DNA from: an uncultured Pelagibacteraceae bacterium
GTDB lineage: Bacteria; Pseudomonadota; Alphaproteobacteria; Pelagibacterales; Pelagibacteraceae
Direction: 5' to 3'
DNA: 32,553 nucleotides
NCBI GenBank assembly: GCA_902627745.1
Contig: CACOKG010000007.1
Span: 1 to 32,553, forward strand
The notes beneath the pieces were generated by a model. It ran no database searches and had not been told where the DNA came from. It worked only from the letters and a program-made list of their open reading frames with translations. Positions 1-8,465 of this stretch are shown piece after piece (within the stretch, counting starts at the first letter, position 1; every line of letters begins with the position of its first letter). The translations under genes and the position numbers were made by a program.

Positions 1-1264
1 CAGCTTCAACAGTTAAAGCGCATAAATCTTCTGGTTCTAAGTTATGTAGGCTATTTTTTCCACAAGCTCTTGCAAGTGTTTGTGCCTCTAATGTCATTAC
101 TTTTAAGTAATTTGTGAGTTTTTTTCCAGCTTTAACAGGATCTAATCTTTTCATTAATTTTGGATTTTGAGTTGATATGCCTGCAGGGTCGTTACCTTCG
201 TGCCAATCATCATAAGCTCCCGATGTTGTTCCAAGTTTTTTATAGTCATTTTCCCATTTTGGATCATTATCTCCGATTGCAATCATTGCTGCACTTCCAA
301 TAGAAACAGCATCTGCTCCAAGTGCGAGTGCCTTAGCAACATCAGCGCCATTTCTTATGCCTCCTGAAATTACAAGCTGTACTTCTCTATGAGCATCTAA
401 ATCTTGCAACGCATCTACTGCTGGTCTAATACAAGCTAGCGTGGGTTGTCCAACATTTTCAATAAAAACTTCTTGAGTTGCTGCAGTACCTCCTTGCATC
501 CCATCAAGCACAACGACATCAGCTCCTGCTTTAACAGCTAAGGCAGTATCGTAATAAGGTCTAGCACCTGCAATTTTAATAAATATTGGAACTTGCCATT
601 TTGTAATTTCTCTTAACTCTAATATTTTAATTTTTAAATCATCTGGACCTGTCCAATCTGGATGTCTACAGGCAGATCTTTGATCAACACCTTTTGGCAA
701 TGTTCTCATTTGAGCAACACGATCATTTATTTTTTGGCCCAATAACATTCCACCACCACCTGGTTTTGCTCCTTGACCAATAACTACTTCTATTGCATCA
801 GCTTTCCTCAAGTCATCTGGATTCATTCCATATCTTGAGGGTAACAATTGATAAACTAGATATTTAGATTGACCTCTTTCTTCAGGTGTCATACCACCAT
901 CTCCAGTGGTTGTTGAAGTACCTGCAGCACTCGCACCTCTACCTAAAGCTTCTTTAGCAGGTCCAGATAAAGCACCAAAACTCATACCCGCAATAGTAAT
1001 GGGAATATCTAGTTTCAAAGGCTTTTTTGCGTATTTAGTGCCTAAAGTAACATTTGTTGTACACTTTTCTCTATACCCTTCCAAAGGATACCTAGACATT
1101 GAAGCTCCTAAGAATAATAAATCATCAAAGTGTGGTAATTTTCTTTTAGAACCACCTCCTCTAATATCATAGATACCAGTAGCTGCAGCTCGTCTTATTT
1201 CTGAATTTGTGTATTCATCAAAAGTCCAGGATTGTCGTGGGTGGGTTTTAATTTTTTTTTTCAT
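1..1264 (-). CDS. Glutamate synthase large-subunit-like FMN-binding protein (GlxD/MgsC-like), copy 1; 3' end truncated by window edge
   Basis: Manual translation of the minus strand from ATG at 1264: MKKKIKTHPRQSWTFDEYTNSEIRRAAATGIYDIRGGGSKRKLPHFDDLLFLGASMSRYPLEGYREKC...; collinear with the 5240-6655 ORF (GMSFGALS, VIGQGAKPGGGGMLLGQK, DQRSACRHPDWTGPDDL, GGIRNGADVAKALALGADAVSIG). No stop before the window edge. Confidence 0.9.
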   Translation of the reverse strand, partial: MKKKIKTHPRQSWTFDEYTNSEIRRAAATGIYDIRGGGSKRKLPHFDDLLFLGASMSRYPLEGYREKCTTNVTLGTKYAKKPLKLDIPITIAGMSFGALSGPAKEALGRGASAAGTSTTTGDGGMTPEERGQSKYLVYQLLPSRYGMNPDDLRKADAIEVVIGQGAKPGGGGMLLGQKINDRVAQMRTLPKGVDQRSACRHPDWTGPDDLKIKILELREITKWQVPIFIKIAGARPYYDTALAVKAGADVVVLDGMQGGTAATQEVFIENVGQPTLACIRPAVDALQDLDAHREVQLVISGGIRNGADVAKALALGADAVSIGSAAMIAIGDNDPKWENDYKKLGTTSGAYDDWHEGNDPAGISTQNPKLMKRLDPVKAGKKLTNYLKVMTLEAQTLARACGKNSLHNLEPEDLCALTVEA

Positions 1265-1266
1265 TA

Positions 1267-1944
1267 TTAATAACTATTGTCAATTTTGAAATTATATAAT
1301 TTTCTTGCTGATCCATATCTTTTAAAGCTTTCAGCTTTAAAATTTTTGATTTCAGCATCTTTTAAAAACTTTTTTAATTTATTTAAGTGTTTTTTATCCA
1401 TTTTTTTTTCAATACAATCAGCACCTAAAGACTTAACTTTACCTCTGATATAGATATTTGTTTCATATAAACTGTCTCCTAATGCCTCACCAGCATCACC
1501 ACAAACAATTAAATTTCCAGATTGAGACATAAAACCAGACATATGACCAACTGAACCTTTTACCACTATATCAACTCCTTTCATAGAAATTCCACATCTT
1601 GAGCTAGCATCTCCGTCAATAATCAAAAGCCCTCCATGGGCAGTTGCACCGGCAGATTGTGATGCGTTTCCTTTTACATGAACTTTTCCAGACATCATGT
1701 TTTCTGCCACACCTGTTCCAACATTACCTTCAATTGTAATATTTGCTTTTTGATTCATTCCGGCACAATAATATCCCACATGACCTTTAATAGTTACATT
1801 CATTTCATTATTCAAACCTGCGCATATCGCATGATTTCCCTCAGGATTGATTATTGTAAAATCCCTTTCATTTTTCTTTCTGTCCAAATTTTGTAATTTG
1901 TCATTTACATTTCTAAGATTAAGTTTTTTTAAATCTAGTTCCAT
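1267..1944 (-). CDS. GltB domain-3-like / GXGXG-repeat protein (GlxC/MgsB-like), copy 1
   Basis: Repeated G-rich beta-helix pattern (IKGHVGYYCAGMNQKANITIEGNVGTGVAENMMSGKVHVKGNASQSAGATAHGGLLIIDGDASSRCGISMKG); sits between the GATase and FMN subunits. Confidence 0.87.
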   Translation of the reverse strand: MELDLKKLNLRNVNDKLQNLDRKKNERDFTIINPEGNHAICAGLNNEMNVTIKGHVGYYCAGMNQKANITIEGNVGTGVAENMMSGKVHVKGNASQSAGATAHGGLLIIDGDASSRCGISMKGVDIVVKGSVGHMSGFMSQSGNLIVCGDAGEALGDSLYETNIYIRGKVKSLGADCIEKKMDKKHLNKLKKFLKDAEIKNFKAESFKRYGSARKLYNFKIDNSY

Positions 1945-2828
1945 TAACTACCCCATGAATAAACTACACCAGGTTCTGGCTCAAAAATTTTTGCATCATT
2001 CACTCCTGGTAAGTGAGCCATAGCTTGAAATTCAGATGCTATAGCAACATAGTCATTAGTTTCAGCTATTACTGCTGGTTTACATGCAATTTCATCACGA
2101 AGTACTGCAAAGCCATTTCTTGTACCAGTAATAAAAGTATAAAAACCATCCAAATCTCTCAGGCCATCATTTAAAGTTTCTTTTAGATTTTTTTTATTAG
2201 CTAAATGATTTGAAATGTATCCTGCTGCAACCTCTGTATCATTTTCAGAGTCAAAATTGATACCCTTTTTTTTTAATTTTCTTCTAAGGTTATTATGATT
2301 AGACAAAGATCCATTATGAACCAAACATTCATCCTCTCCAGTAGAGTAGGGGTGTGAGCCATCTGTAGTAATAGCACTTTCAGTTGCCATTCGTGTATGA
2401 CCTATTGCATGTGTTCCAGAATAATTGTTAAGATTAAATTTTTTAACTACATCATTTGGGCTTCCAACTTGTTTAAATATTTCAATTGATTTTCCATAAC
2501 CAACTAGAGACGTGTTTTTGAAATGATCTTTTAATATTTTTAAAACATCGTTTGCTTTCTTTTTTGTTCTTAAAATAACATGATCTGAATTCTTTCTAAT
2601 ATCAGCATCATCTAAATATTCACTTAATTCTTTTTTAAAATTTTCGTAATCTAAATTATTGATACATATTGAATATTTTAATTTTTCTCCTTTTTCATCA
2701 TTGTAAATCGCAAAACCAGCACTATCAGGACCGCGAGAACCCATATTGATTAACATCTCAGCCAACAATGATCCAAGAGAGTTGTTTAACTTTTCATTTT
2801 TTAAATAAATTCCAACAATTCCACACAT
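1944..2828 (-). CDS. Class II glutamine amidotransferase (GlxB/MgsA-like), copy 1
   Basis: N-terminal MCGIVGIY with nucleophile Cys2, SRGPDSAGFAIY, HTRMATES, LVHNGSLSNH, ENDTEVAAGY. Confidence 0.88.
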   Translation of the reverse strand: MCGIVGIYLKNEKLNNSLGSLLAEMLINMGSRGPDSAGFAIYNDEKGEKLKYSICINNLDYENFKKELSEYLDDADIRKNSDHVILRTKKKANDVLKILKDHFKNTSLVGYGKSIEIFKQVGSPNDVVKKFNLNNYSGTHAIGHTRMATESAITTDGSHPYSTGEDECLVHNGSLSNHNNLRRKLKKKGINFDSENDTEVAAGYISNHLANKKNLKETLNDGLRDLDGFYTFITGTRNGFAVLRDEIACKPAVIAETNDYVAIASEFQAMAHLPGVNDAKIFEPEPGVVYSWGS

Positions 2829-2835
2829 GATATTT

Positions 2836-2991
2836 CTACTTAAAAAGAGATATTAAAAAATCTTTATAGTAAATTAGATTTACAACAATGATTAATATGA
2901 CCGCAAGTATTGCTCCATATTTAGCTTTTGGAAAAGCTACACCACGCATCTTTCTAGGTCTTAATTCCTCATTATTATTCTCGTCAGACAT
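2836..2991 (-). CDS. Small single-TM protein (51 aa), not in the supplied ORF track
   Basis: Manual translation: MSDENNNEELRPRKMRGVAFPKAKYGAILAVILIIVVNLIYYKDFLISLFK*; charged N-terminus then a hydrophobic helix; 7 bp upstream of the GATase start on the same strand. Confidence 0.6.
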   Translation of the reverse strand: MSDENNNEELRPRKMRGVAFPKAKYGAILAVILIIVVNLIYYKDFLISLFK

Positions 2992-3004
2992 TTTGATTTT
3001 TTAG

Positions 3005-3038
3005 ATTAAAAAGGGCGCTACAAATAAATGTAGCGCCC
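3005..3038 (-). terminator. Rho-independent terminator of the amt unit
   Basis: Perfect 10-bp inverted repeat GGGCGCTACA-AATAAA-TGTAGCGCCC (3013-3022/3029-3038); on the minus strand it is followed by TTTTTAAT. Confidence 0.88.
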
Positions 3039-3053
3039 AAATTTTAGTTTGTA

Positions 3054-3284
3054 TTACCAATCAGTAATATTGCTTTTGTGGTCGTTTGCACCATGTCTTT
3101 TCCTCGCTAATCTTTCAAGCTCATCACTTTCAGATCTTGAAGTTAACACATGCCAACCAACCCACAAAATAATAGCAAGTATTACTAGTAAGCCTTCACT
3201 AGATCCAGCACCAGGATAAACAGCACCTGCAACTTGATCTGCAGGCTTGTTTAGGTGATCAATCCAGTTTGTAACTGTCGCCAT
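3054..3284 (-). CDS. Small membrane protein (76 aa) immediately downstream of amt
   Basis: One hydrophobic helix (GLLVILAIILWVGWHVL) with charged C-terminus; 11 bp after amt, before a strong terminator. Confidence 0.75.
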   Translation of the reverse strand: MATVTNWIDHLNKPADQVAGAVYPGAGSSEGLLVILAIILWVGWHVLTSRSESDELERLARKRHGANDHKSNITDW

Positions 3285-3295
3285 ATTTTCCTCCT

Positions 3296-4696
3296 TTACC
3301 TGGTTGCGGACGCAACTGCTTTTTCATCTGATTTAGCAGTCTCCATTATTTCATAGTCTAGTCCAGCTATTTCAACTTCACGCGGAATTCTTAGTTTACC
3401 CATTCCGTGTAAAACTTTAGCTATGACATAACCTGGTATTAGTCCAAGAACTACGAACATTATTAATGCCCCTAGGAATTGTCCTAATGGATTAATAGAA
3501 GCATAAGTAGTTCCATCCCACATAGCTCCAACACTGTATCCAGATGCCGGGTAACCATTTAAGACAAATCCACAAATTACTAGACCTATAAATCCAGCAT
3601 AACCATGTACGGCAACTGCACCAACTGCATCATCAATTTTGAACTTACGTTCAACCCAATAATGAAGTTTGTATGAAATTACAACACCGATCATACCTAT
3701 GATCATTGCTTGAATTGGATGATATAAATCATTTCCAGCTGAAGCACATATGATACCTGCTAGACCGCTAGAGTAAGTCCAGAAAGGATCTCCTTTAGCA
3801 ATCCAGTATCCAGCTAATAAGCCTCCTGATAATGACATCAAGAAGTTAAAAGTAATACCACTTAGTGTAGTAGGCGTTACATAAATGTTTGTTGCTGTCC
3901 AATATGATATACCTTCCATACCGTACTCAGGTCCAAGATCAAATATCGGTATATTACATGCCGCATAGAATCCCCAAAAGCCAGTATAAATTAGAAACAA
4001 TCCAATTGTTACTAGCCAAGGATTTCTTGGTCCAATATTTCTTGGTTCGCCACTTGATGAGAATTTTCCAATTCTCGGCCCTAAAACCATTAGAACTCCT
4101 AAAGCAAATCCACCTGCAATCGCATGAATTACTCCTGATGCATAAGCGTCATGATATCCTAAAAGTTTTAACATCCATCCATCAAAGTGCCATCCCCATG
4201 CAGCATCAATTACCCAGAAAACAGAACCAATTGCAATTGCTAAAATACCAAATGCAAAAGTTGTTATCCTCTCAATAATTGCTCCTGAAACGATAGATGC
4301 AGCAGTCCAAGAAAATAATAAGAATGCAGCCCAGAAAACACCCGAAATGTGGTCCCCTAAGTTGACAGCCATTAATTGACTTGTTGCTACATAAAATTTA
4401 GCACTGAATGCCGAGTCATCGGTAATCAATGCGGTACTTTCATTCATTATTGATGGTGCTAATCCAGGTCCTGTCGGAAAAGCCCAATAAATCCACCAAC
4501 CAAATAAAAACCAAGTTACTGTTACCAATGGTATCAGCATTGTATTTTTCATAAGAGTATGTTGATGGTGTTTGTAACGAGATGCTCCAACCTCATACAT
4601 ACAGAATCCGACGTGAATTAAAAACATCAGAACCACTGTTACCCAGTAGTAAAACTCTGTAAATATAGTAGTAAGAGCAGCTAACTGATCAGTCAT
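3296..4696 (-). CDS. amt: Ammonium transporter (Amt family)
   Basis: Multi-TM protein with Amt-like segments: FSWTAASIVSGAIIERITTFAFG, GVIHAIAGGFALGVLMVLGPRIGKF, GNDLYHPIQAMIIGMIGVVISYKLHYWVERKFKIDDAVGAVAVHGYAGFIG. Confidence 0.92.
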   Translation of the reverse strand: MTDQLAALTTIFTEFYYWVTVVLMFLIHVGFCMYEVGASRYKHHQHTLMKNTMLIPLVTVTWFLFGWWIYWAFPTGPGLAPSIMNESTALITDDSAFSAKFYVATSQLMAVNLGDHISGVFWAAFLLFSWTAASIVSGAIIERITTFAFGILAIAIGSVFWVIDAAWGWHFDGWMLKLLGYHDAYASGVIHAIAGGFALGVLMVLGPRIGKFSSSGEPRNIGPRNPWLVTIGLFLIYTGFWGFYAACNIPIFDLGPEYGMEGISYWTATNIYVTPTTLSGITFNFLMSLSGGLLAGYWIAKGDPFWTYSSGLAGIICASAGNDLYHPIQAMIIGMIGVVISYKLHYWVERKFKIDDAVGAVAVHGYAGFIGLVICGFVLNGYPASGYSVGAMWDGTTYASINPLGQFLGALIMFVVLGLIPGYVIAKVLHGMGKLRIPREVEIAGLDYEIMETAKSDEKAVASATR

Positions 4697-4820
4697 AGTC
4701 TCTCTCCATATTAGTTTTAAAAAGCCTATTAAATTTTTTAGGAAGTGACAAATAAAAGAATGATAAAAAACGTAACAATGGCGTAACGTTTAAAATTAAA
4801 ATCAACTATTGATTGTGTAA

Positions 4821-5231
4821 TTAAAATTTAAGGTAGGCTTTTTTCAAATCAACAAGAGGATGTTTAGGAGACATTTGAAATTTGACCAAAAGCTCTCTGG
4901 CTATCATATCTCTATCTTGCTGATTGTTTGGTAACTTAATTGATTTTGGAATAGTTACCCAACCATTTGCATTTCGGCAAAAAACAGCTGGTCTATCCTC
5001 TTCGTAACCCATATGAACATCTTCTAACCAATTTAGATCATCCCAACCCATCGCCTCAATATATTTTTCAAGAAACGGAGTAATTTTACTATAATCTGGT
5101 AGTAGGTTCACGTCATATCGGTAACCAATTGATTGACCGATCATTTTTTCTCTGGCTGTTTCTTTTTTCTTTCCTAATTGACCTTTAATCTCTTTAGTCT
5201 TTGTTAATGATTTACTTTTTTTTTTAGCCAT
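4821..5231 (-). CDS. Conserved-looking protein of unknown function (136 aa), basic N-terminal tail
   Basis: ORF starts 8 bp after the mgsC stop on the same strand; Lys-rich N-terminus then a globular-looking domain (YDVNLLPDYSKITPFLEKYIEAMGWDDLNWLEDVHMGYEEDRPAVFCRNANGWVTIPKS). Confidence 0.7.
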   Translation of the reverse strand: MAKKKSKSLTKTKEIKGQLGKKKETAREKMIGQSIGYRYDVNLLPDYSKITPFLEKYIEAMGWDDLNWLEDVHMGYEEDRPAVFCRNANGWVTIPKSIKLPNNQQDRDMIARELLVKFQMSPKHPLVDLKKAYLKF

Positions 5232-5239
5232 AATCGAAA

Positions 5240-6655
5240 TTATATTTTGTGATAATTGTCAACTCCAACTGTGTAGTTTGTTCCAGCAAGAGGAACCTTA
5301 GCTAATGCTGAAGCTTCAGATGTTAATGCAGCTAAATCTTCTGGTTCTAAAGAATGTATATTTGTTTTTCCACAAGCTCTAGCTAACAATTGTGCCTCAA
5401 GCGTCATCGAATGCAAATAATTGTAAACTCTGATCGCAGCATCATCAGGATTTAATCTAGCTCTTAATTTAGGATCTTGAGTTGCTACACCAACTGGACA
5501 TCTTCCTGTATGACAATGATAACACTCACCAGCTTTAACACCCATCTCTTTTTCAAAGTTAGCTTCAGGAATGTCTTTATTGCAATTTAAAGCGATCATA
5601 GATCCAGTTCCGATTGCTATTGCATCAGCACCTAGCGCTAACGCTTTTGCCATATCAGCACCATCTCTTACACCACCCGCATAAATTAAGGTTACTTTTC
5701 CTGTCTTTCCAACATCATCAATAGCTCTTCTAGCTTCTCTGATTGCAGCAATTCCTGGAATACCTGTGTTTGCAGCAGCAATGTGAGGACCTGCTCCAGT
5801 TGATCCTTCCATACCATCTAGATATATAGAGTCAGGATCACATTTTGCGGCCATACGAACATCATCATAAACTTTTGATGCACCTAATTTTAATTGAATA
5901 GGAACTTTATTTTTTGTTAATTGTCTTAATTCTTCTACTTTTAAAGCTAAGTCATCTGGACCTAGCCAGTCAGGATGTCTTGCTGGAGATCTTTGGTCAA
6001 TACCTGAAGGTAGTGATCTCATTTCTGCTACTTGGTCAGTTACTTTTTGACCCATTAAATGACCTCCCATACCAACTTTTTGACCTTGACCAATAAAAAC
6101 CTCTATTCCGTCTGCAAGTTGTGCATGATGCGGGTTAAATCCATACCTTGATTGAATACATTGGTAGAACCATTTTTCAGAATATCTTCTTTCATCTGGG
6201 ATCATTCCACCTTCGCCAGAACATGTTGCGCTACCAGCCATTGTTGCACCACGTGCTAAGGCAGTTTTTGCTTCATAAGACAAAGCTCCAAAACTCATAC
6301 CAGTTATGTAAACAGGTATATCTAATTCTATGGGGTTCTCACATCTTGGACCAATAACAGTTTTTGTTTCACATTTTTCTCTGTAACCCTCAATAACAAA
6401 TCTTGTTAAAGTTCCAGGAAGAAAAACAAGATCATCAAATGTAGGAATTTTTTTCATTAATGCCATTCCTCGCATTCTGTATCTTCCTAATTGTGATTTA
6501 ATATGAATATCGTCTATTACATCAGGAGTAAAAATTGCATTATGGCCAAGTAAACTTTTGTTTCTTCCGCCATTATTATTTAAATGTACATCAGCTTTGC
6601 CACCGACATTATTTTTTAGTTTTTTGTTACTTTTTTTCTTTTTTTTCTTAGCCAT
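5240..6655 (-). CDS. mgsC: N-methylglutamate synthase FMN/Fe-S subunit (GlxD/GltB domain 2-like), copy 2
   Basis: FMN-binding glutamate synthase motifs (GMSFGALSYEAKTALARGA, LIYAGGVRDGADMAKALALGADAIAIGTG) and Fe-S motif CYHCHTGRCPVGVATQD; in an operon with gmaS. Confidence 0.87.
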   Translation of the reverse strand: MAKKKKKKSNKKLKNNVGGKADVHLNNNGGRNKSLLGHNAIFTPDVIDDIHIKSQLGRYRMRGMALMKKIPTFDDLVFLPGTLTRFVIEGYREKCETKTVIGPRCENPIELDIPVYITGMSFGALSYEAKTALARGATMAGSATCSGEGGMIPDERRYSEKWFYQCIQSRYGFNPHHAQLADGIEVFIGQGQKVGMGGHLMGQKVTDQVAEMRSLPSGIDQRSPARHPDWLGPDDLALKVEELRQLTKNKVPIQLKLGASKVYDDVRMAAKCDPDSIYLDGMEGSTGAGPHIAAANTGIPGIAAIREARRAIDDVGKTGKVTLIYAGGVRDGADMAKALALGADAIAIGTGSMIALNCNKDIPEANFEKEMGVKAGECYHCHTGRCPVGVATQDPKLRARLNPDDAAIRVYNYLHSMTLEAQLLARACGKTNIHSLEPEDLAALTSEASALAKVPLAGTNYTVGVDNYHKI

Positions 6656-7509
6656 TAAATTGCTCCTTTTTTCTCTGTAGGTTCCAAGTTATCATAATTC
6701 CATAATTTTTTCCCTGCGACTACTTTTGTCATCTTGCTTACGTCGAAATTTTCACCAATTTCTGCAACTTTTAACTTTCTTCTAAGCCATTCTTGATCAC
6801 TTTTTGTTAAATCTGATGGCACTGCGTCACTTCCATACGATCCTATTTTACCACCAATAAAAATTGTTCCGTCATACATAGAATCACCTAAATTAATACC
6901 CACATCACCTAAAATTATAATTCTACCTCTTTGCATCATAAATCCTGTGAATGCACCTGCATCACCTCCAATTATGATTGTTCCACCTTTCATATCGATA
7001 CCCGTTCTTGCTCCAACACTTCCCTTGCAAATTAGATCACCACCTCTTATCGCTGCGCCAAAACAAGATCCTGCATTTTTCTCAATCACAACTTTGCCGG
7101 CCATTAAATTTTCAGCACAAGACCAGCCAACTCTTCCATTTATTCTAACTACTGGACCATCGCTAGAACCAATACCAAAGTAACCTAAGCTTCCCTCAAA
7201 AATTAAATTCAATTTATTTAATATTCCTACTCCTAGGCTATGTTTTCCTTGAGGATTTTTAATAACAATAGTCCCATAACCTTCACTCATCAAATTATCA
7301 ATTTTTTTATTTGCCTCAGCTGCAGTCATATCTTTTACATCCAGATCGGTTCTTTTATTAAAATCTACATCGTAAGTGCCAAAATAATAAAAGTTTTCAG
7401 CTTCATCTGGATTGAAAAATTTTTGTTGAGTTCTACCAGTTAAAACTTCACTATGCATTCCCATTTCTTGGGCTTTAGTTTTTTTAGTTACGTTCTTTAA
7501 ATTTGCCAT
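6655..7509 (-). CDS. mgsB: N-methylglutamate synthase GXGXG subunit (GlxC-like), copy 2
   Basis: GXGXG beta-helix repeats (FEGSLGYFGIGSSDGPVVRINGRVGWSCAENLMAGKVVIEKNAGSCFGAAIRGGDLICKGSVGARTGIDMKGGTIIIGGDAG); flanked by mgsA and mgsC. Confidence 0.85.
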   Translation of the reverse strand: MANLKNVTKKTKAQEMGMHSEVLTGRTQQKFFNPDEAENFYYFGTYDVDFNKRTDLDVKDMTAAEANKKIDNLMSEGYGTIVIKNPQGKHSLGVGILNKLNLIFEGSLGYFGIGSSDGPVVRINGRVGWSCAENLMAGKVVIEKNAGSCFGAAIRGGDLICKGSVGARTGIDMKGGTIIIGGDAGAFTGFMMQRGRIIILGDVGINLGDSMYDGTIFIGGKIGSYGSDAVPSDLTKSDQEWLRRKLKVAEIGENFDVSKMTKVVAGKKLWNYDNLEPTEKKGAI

Positions 7510-8441
7510 ACCTTAACCTCTCCATCAAAAGGATCGTAAGTATCTATTTCCTGAGGTAAAACGGATCGTATAGCTATTTCTTCAGAACCCATTGCTACTA
7601 AATCATCCGACTCGTAGAGTACAAGGGGTTTTGCTGCCATAGTATCCTTAGCCATGCCTAAGGAATTTTTTGTTGCTACAAAGTAAGTAAAAACTCCATC
7701 AAGTCCTGACAGAGACTCTTTCATACCCTCTTCTAATGTTGCTCCACTTCGCATTTTTTCAGCTAAATAAACTGCTATAAGTTCAGAGTCACACTCAGAC
7801 ATAAATCTCATTCCTTTATTCTCCAAAGCTCTTCTGTTATTCCAATAATTTGTGAGTTGTCCATTGTGTACTACAGAAACGTCACTAAAAGGATACCCCC
7901 AAAAAGGATGGGCAGATTTAATATCAACACCTGACTCAGTTGCCATACGCGCGTGACCTATAGCATGTGTTCCAACAAGTTTATCTAGATTATATCTATC
8001 ACAAACCATCTTTGCATTTCCTAAATCTTTAATTACCTCTAAAGATTTACCCATTGATAAAATCTCTACCCCAGGAATACTCTCTATTCTTTGAGAAAAC
8101 TCTAATAAGTCTTTTTTATTATATTCTATTTCATATCTAAGCGAGTAAGGTAGGATACGTTCTTCTTTCACTATTTTAGCACCCAATTCTTTTATACAAG
8201 CATCAACTTCTTTTTTTCTTTGATCATATACAGAAACATCTTCAGCTACTGATGAGCTTCCTTCACCAACATTTTCACCTATCTTAATCCTTGCAATAAA
8301 ATTTTTTCCATCCGTGTCTCCGTACAAAGCGTAACCTGTAGAATCCTCTCCTCTATGCTTCAAGGCTTGCAACATTCCTTGTAATTCAAAGCCTACATTT
8401 GAAGATTTGTTTCTATGTATTAATCCCGCTATTCCGCACAT
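7497..8441 (-). CDS. mgsA: N-methylglutamate synthase class II amidotransferase subunit (GlxB-like), copy 2
   Basis: MCGIAGLIHRN with Cys2, KHRGEDSTGYALYG, GHARMATESG, VVHNGQLTNYW, ECDSELIAVYL; adjacent to gmaS. Confidence 0.86.
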   Translation of the reverse strand: MCGIAGLIHRNKSSNVGFELQGMLQALKHRGEDSTGYALYGDTDGKNFIARIKIGENVGEGSSSVAEDVSVYDQRKKEVDACIKELGAKIVKEERILPYSLRYEIEYNKKDLLEFSQRIESIPGVEILSMGKSLEVIKDLGNAKMVCDRYNLDKLVGTHAIGHARMATESGVDIKSAHPFWGYPFSDVSVVHNGQLTNYWNNRRALENKGMRFMSECDSELIAVYLAEKMRSGATLEEGMKESLSGLDGVFTYFVATKNSLGMAKDTMAAKPLVLYESDDLVAMGSEEIAIRSVLPQEIDTYDPFDGEVKVWQI

Positions 8442-8465
8442 ATCTTTTCTCTTTATAATTTTATT

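Noticed and set aside
906-1172. 88-aa plus-strand ORF
   Set aside because: Antisense to the conserved copy-1 FMN-subunit frame; composition is typical of a shadow ORF.
3889-4278. 129-aa plus-strand ORF inside amt
   Set aside because: Antisense shadow of the strongly conserved Amt frame; Leu/Gln-rich translation with no domain.
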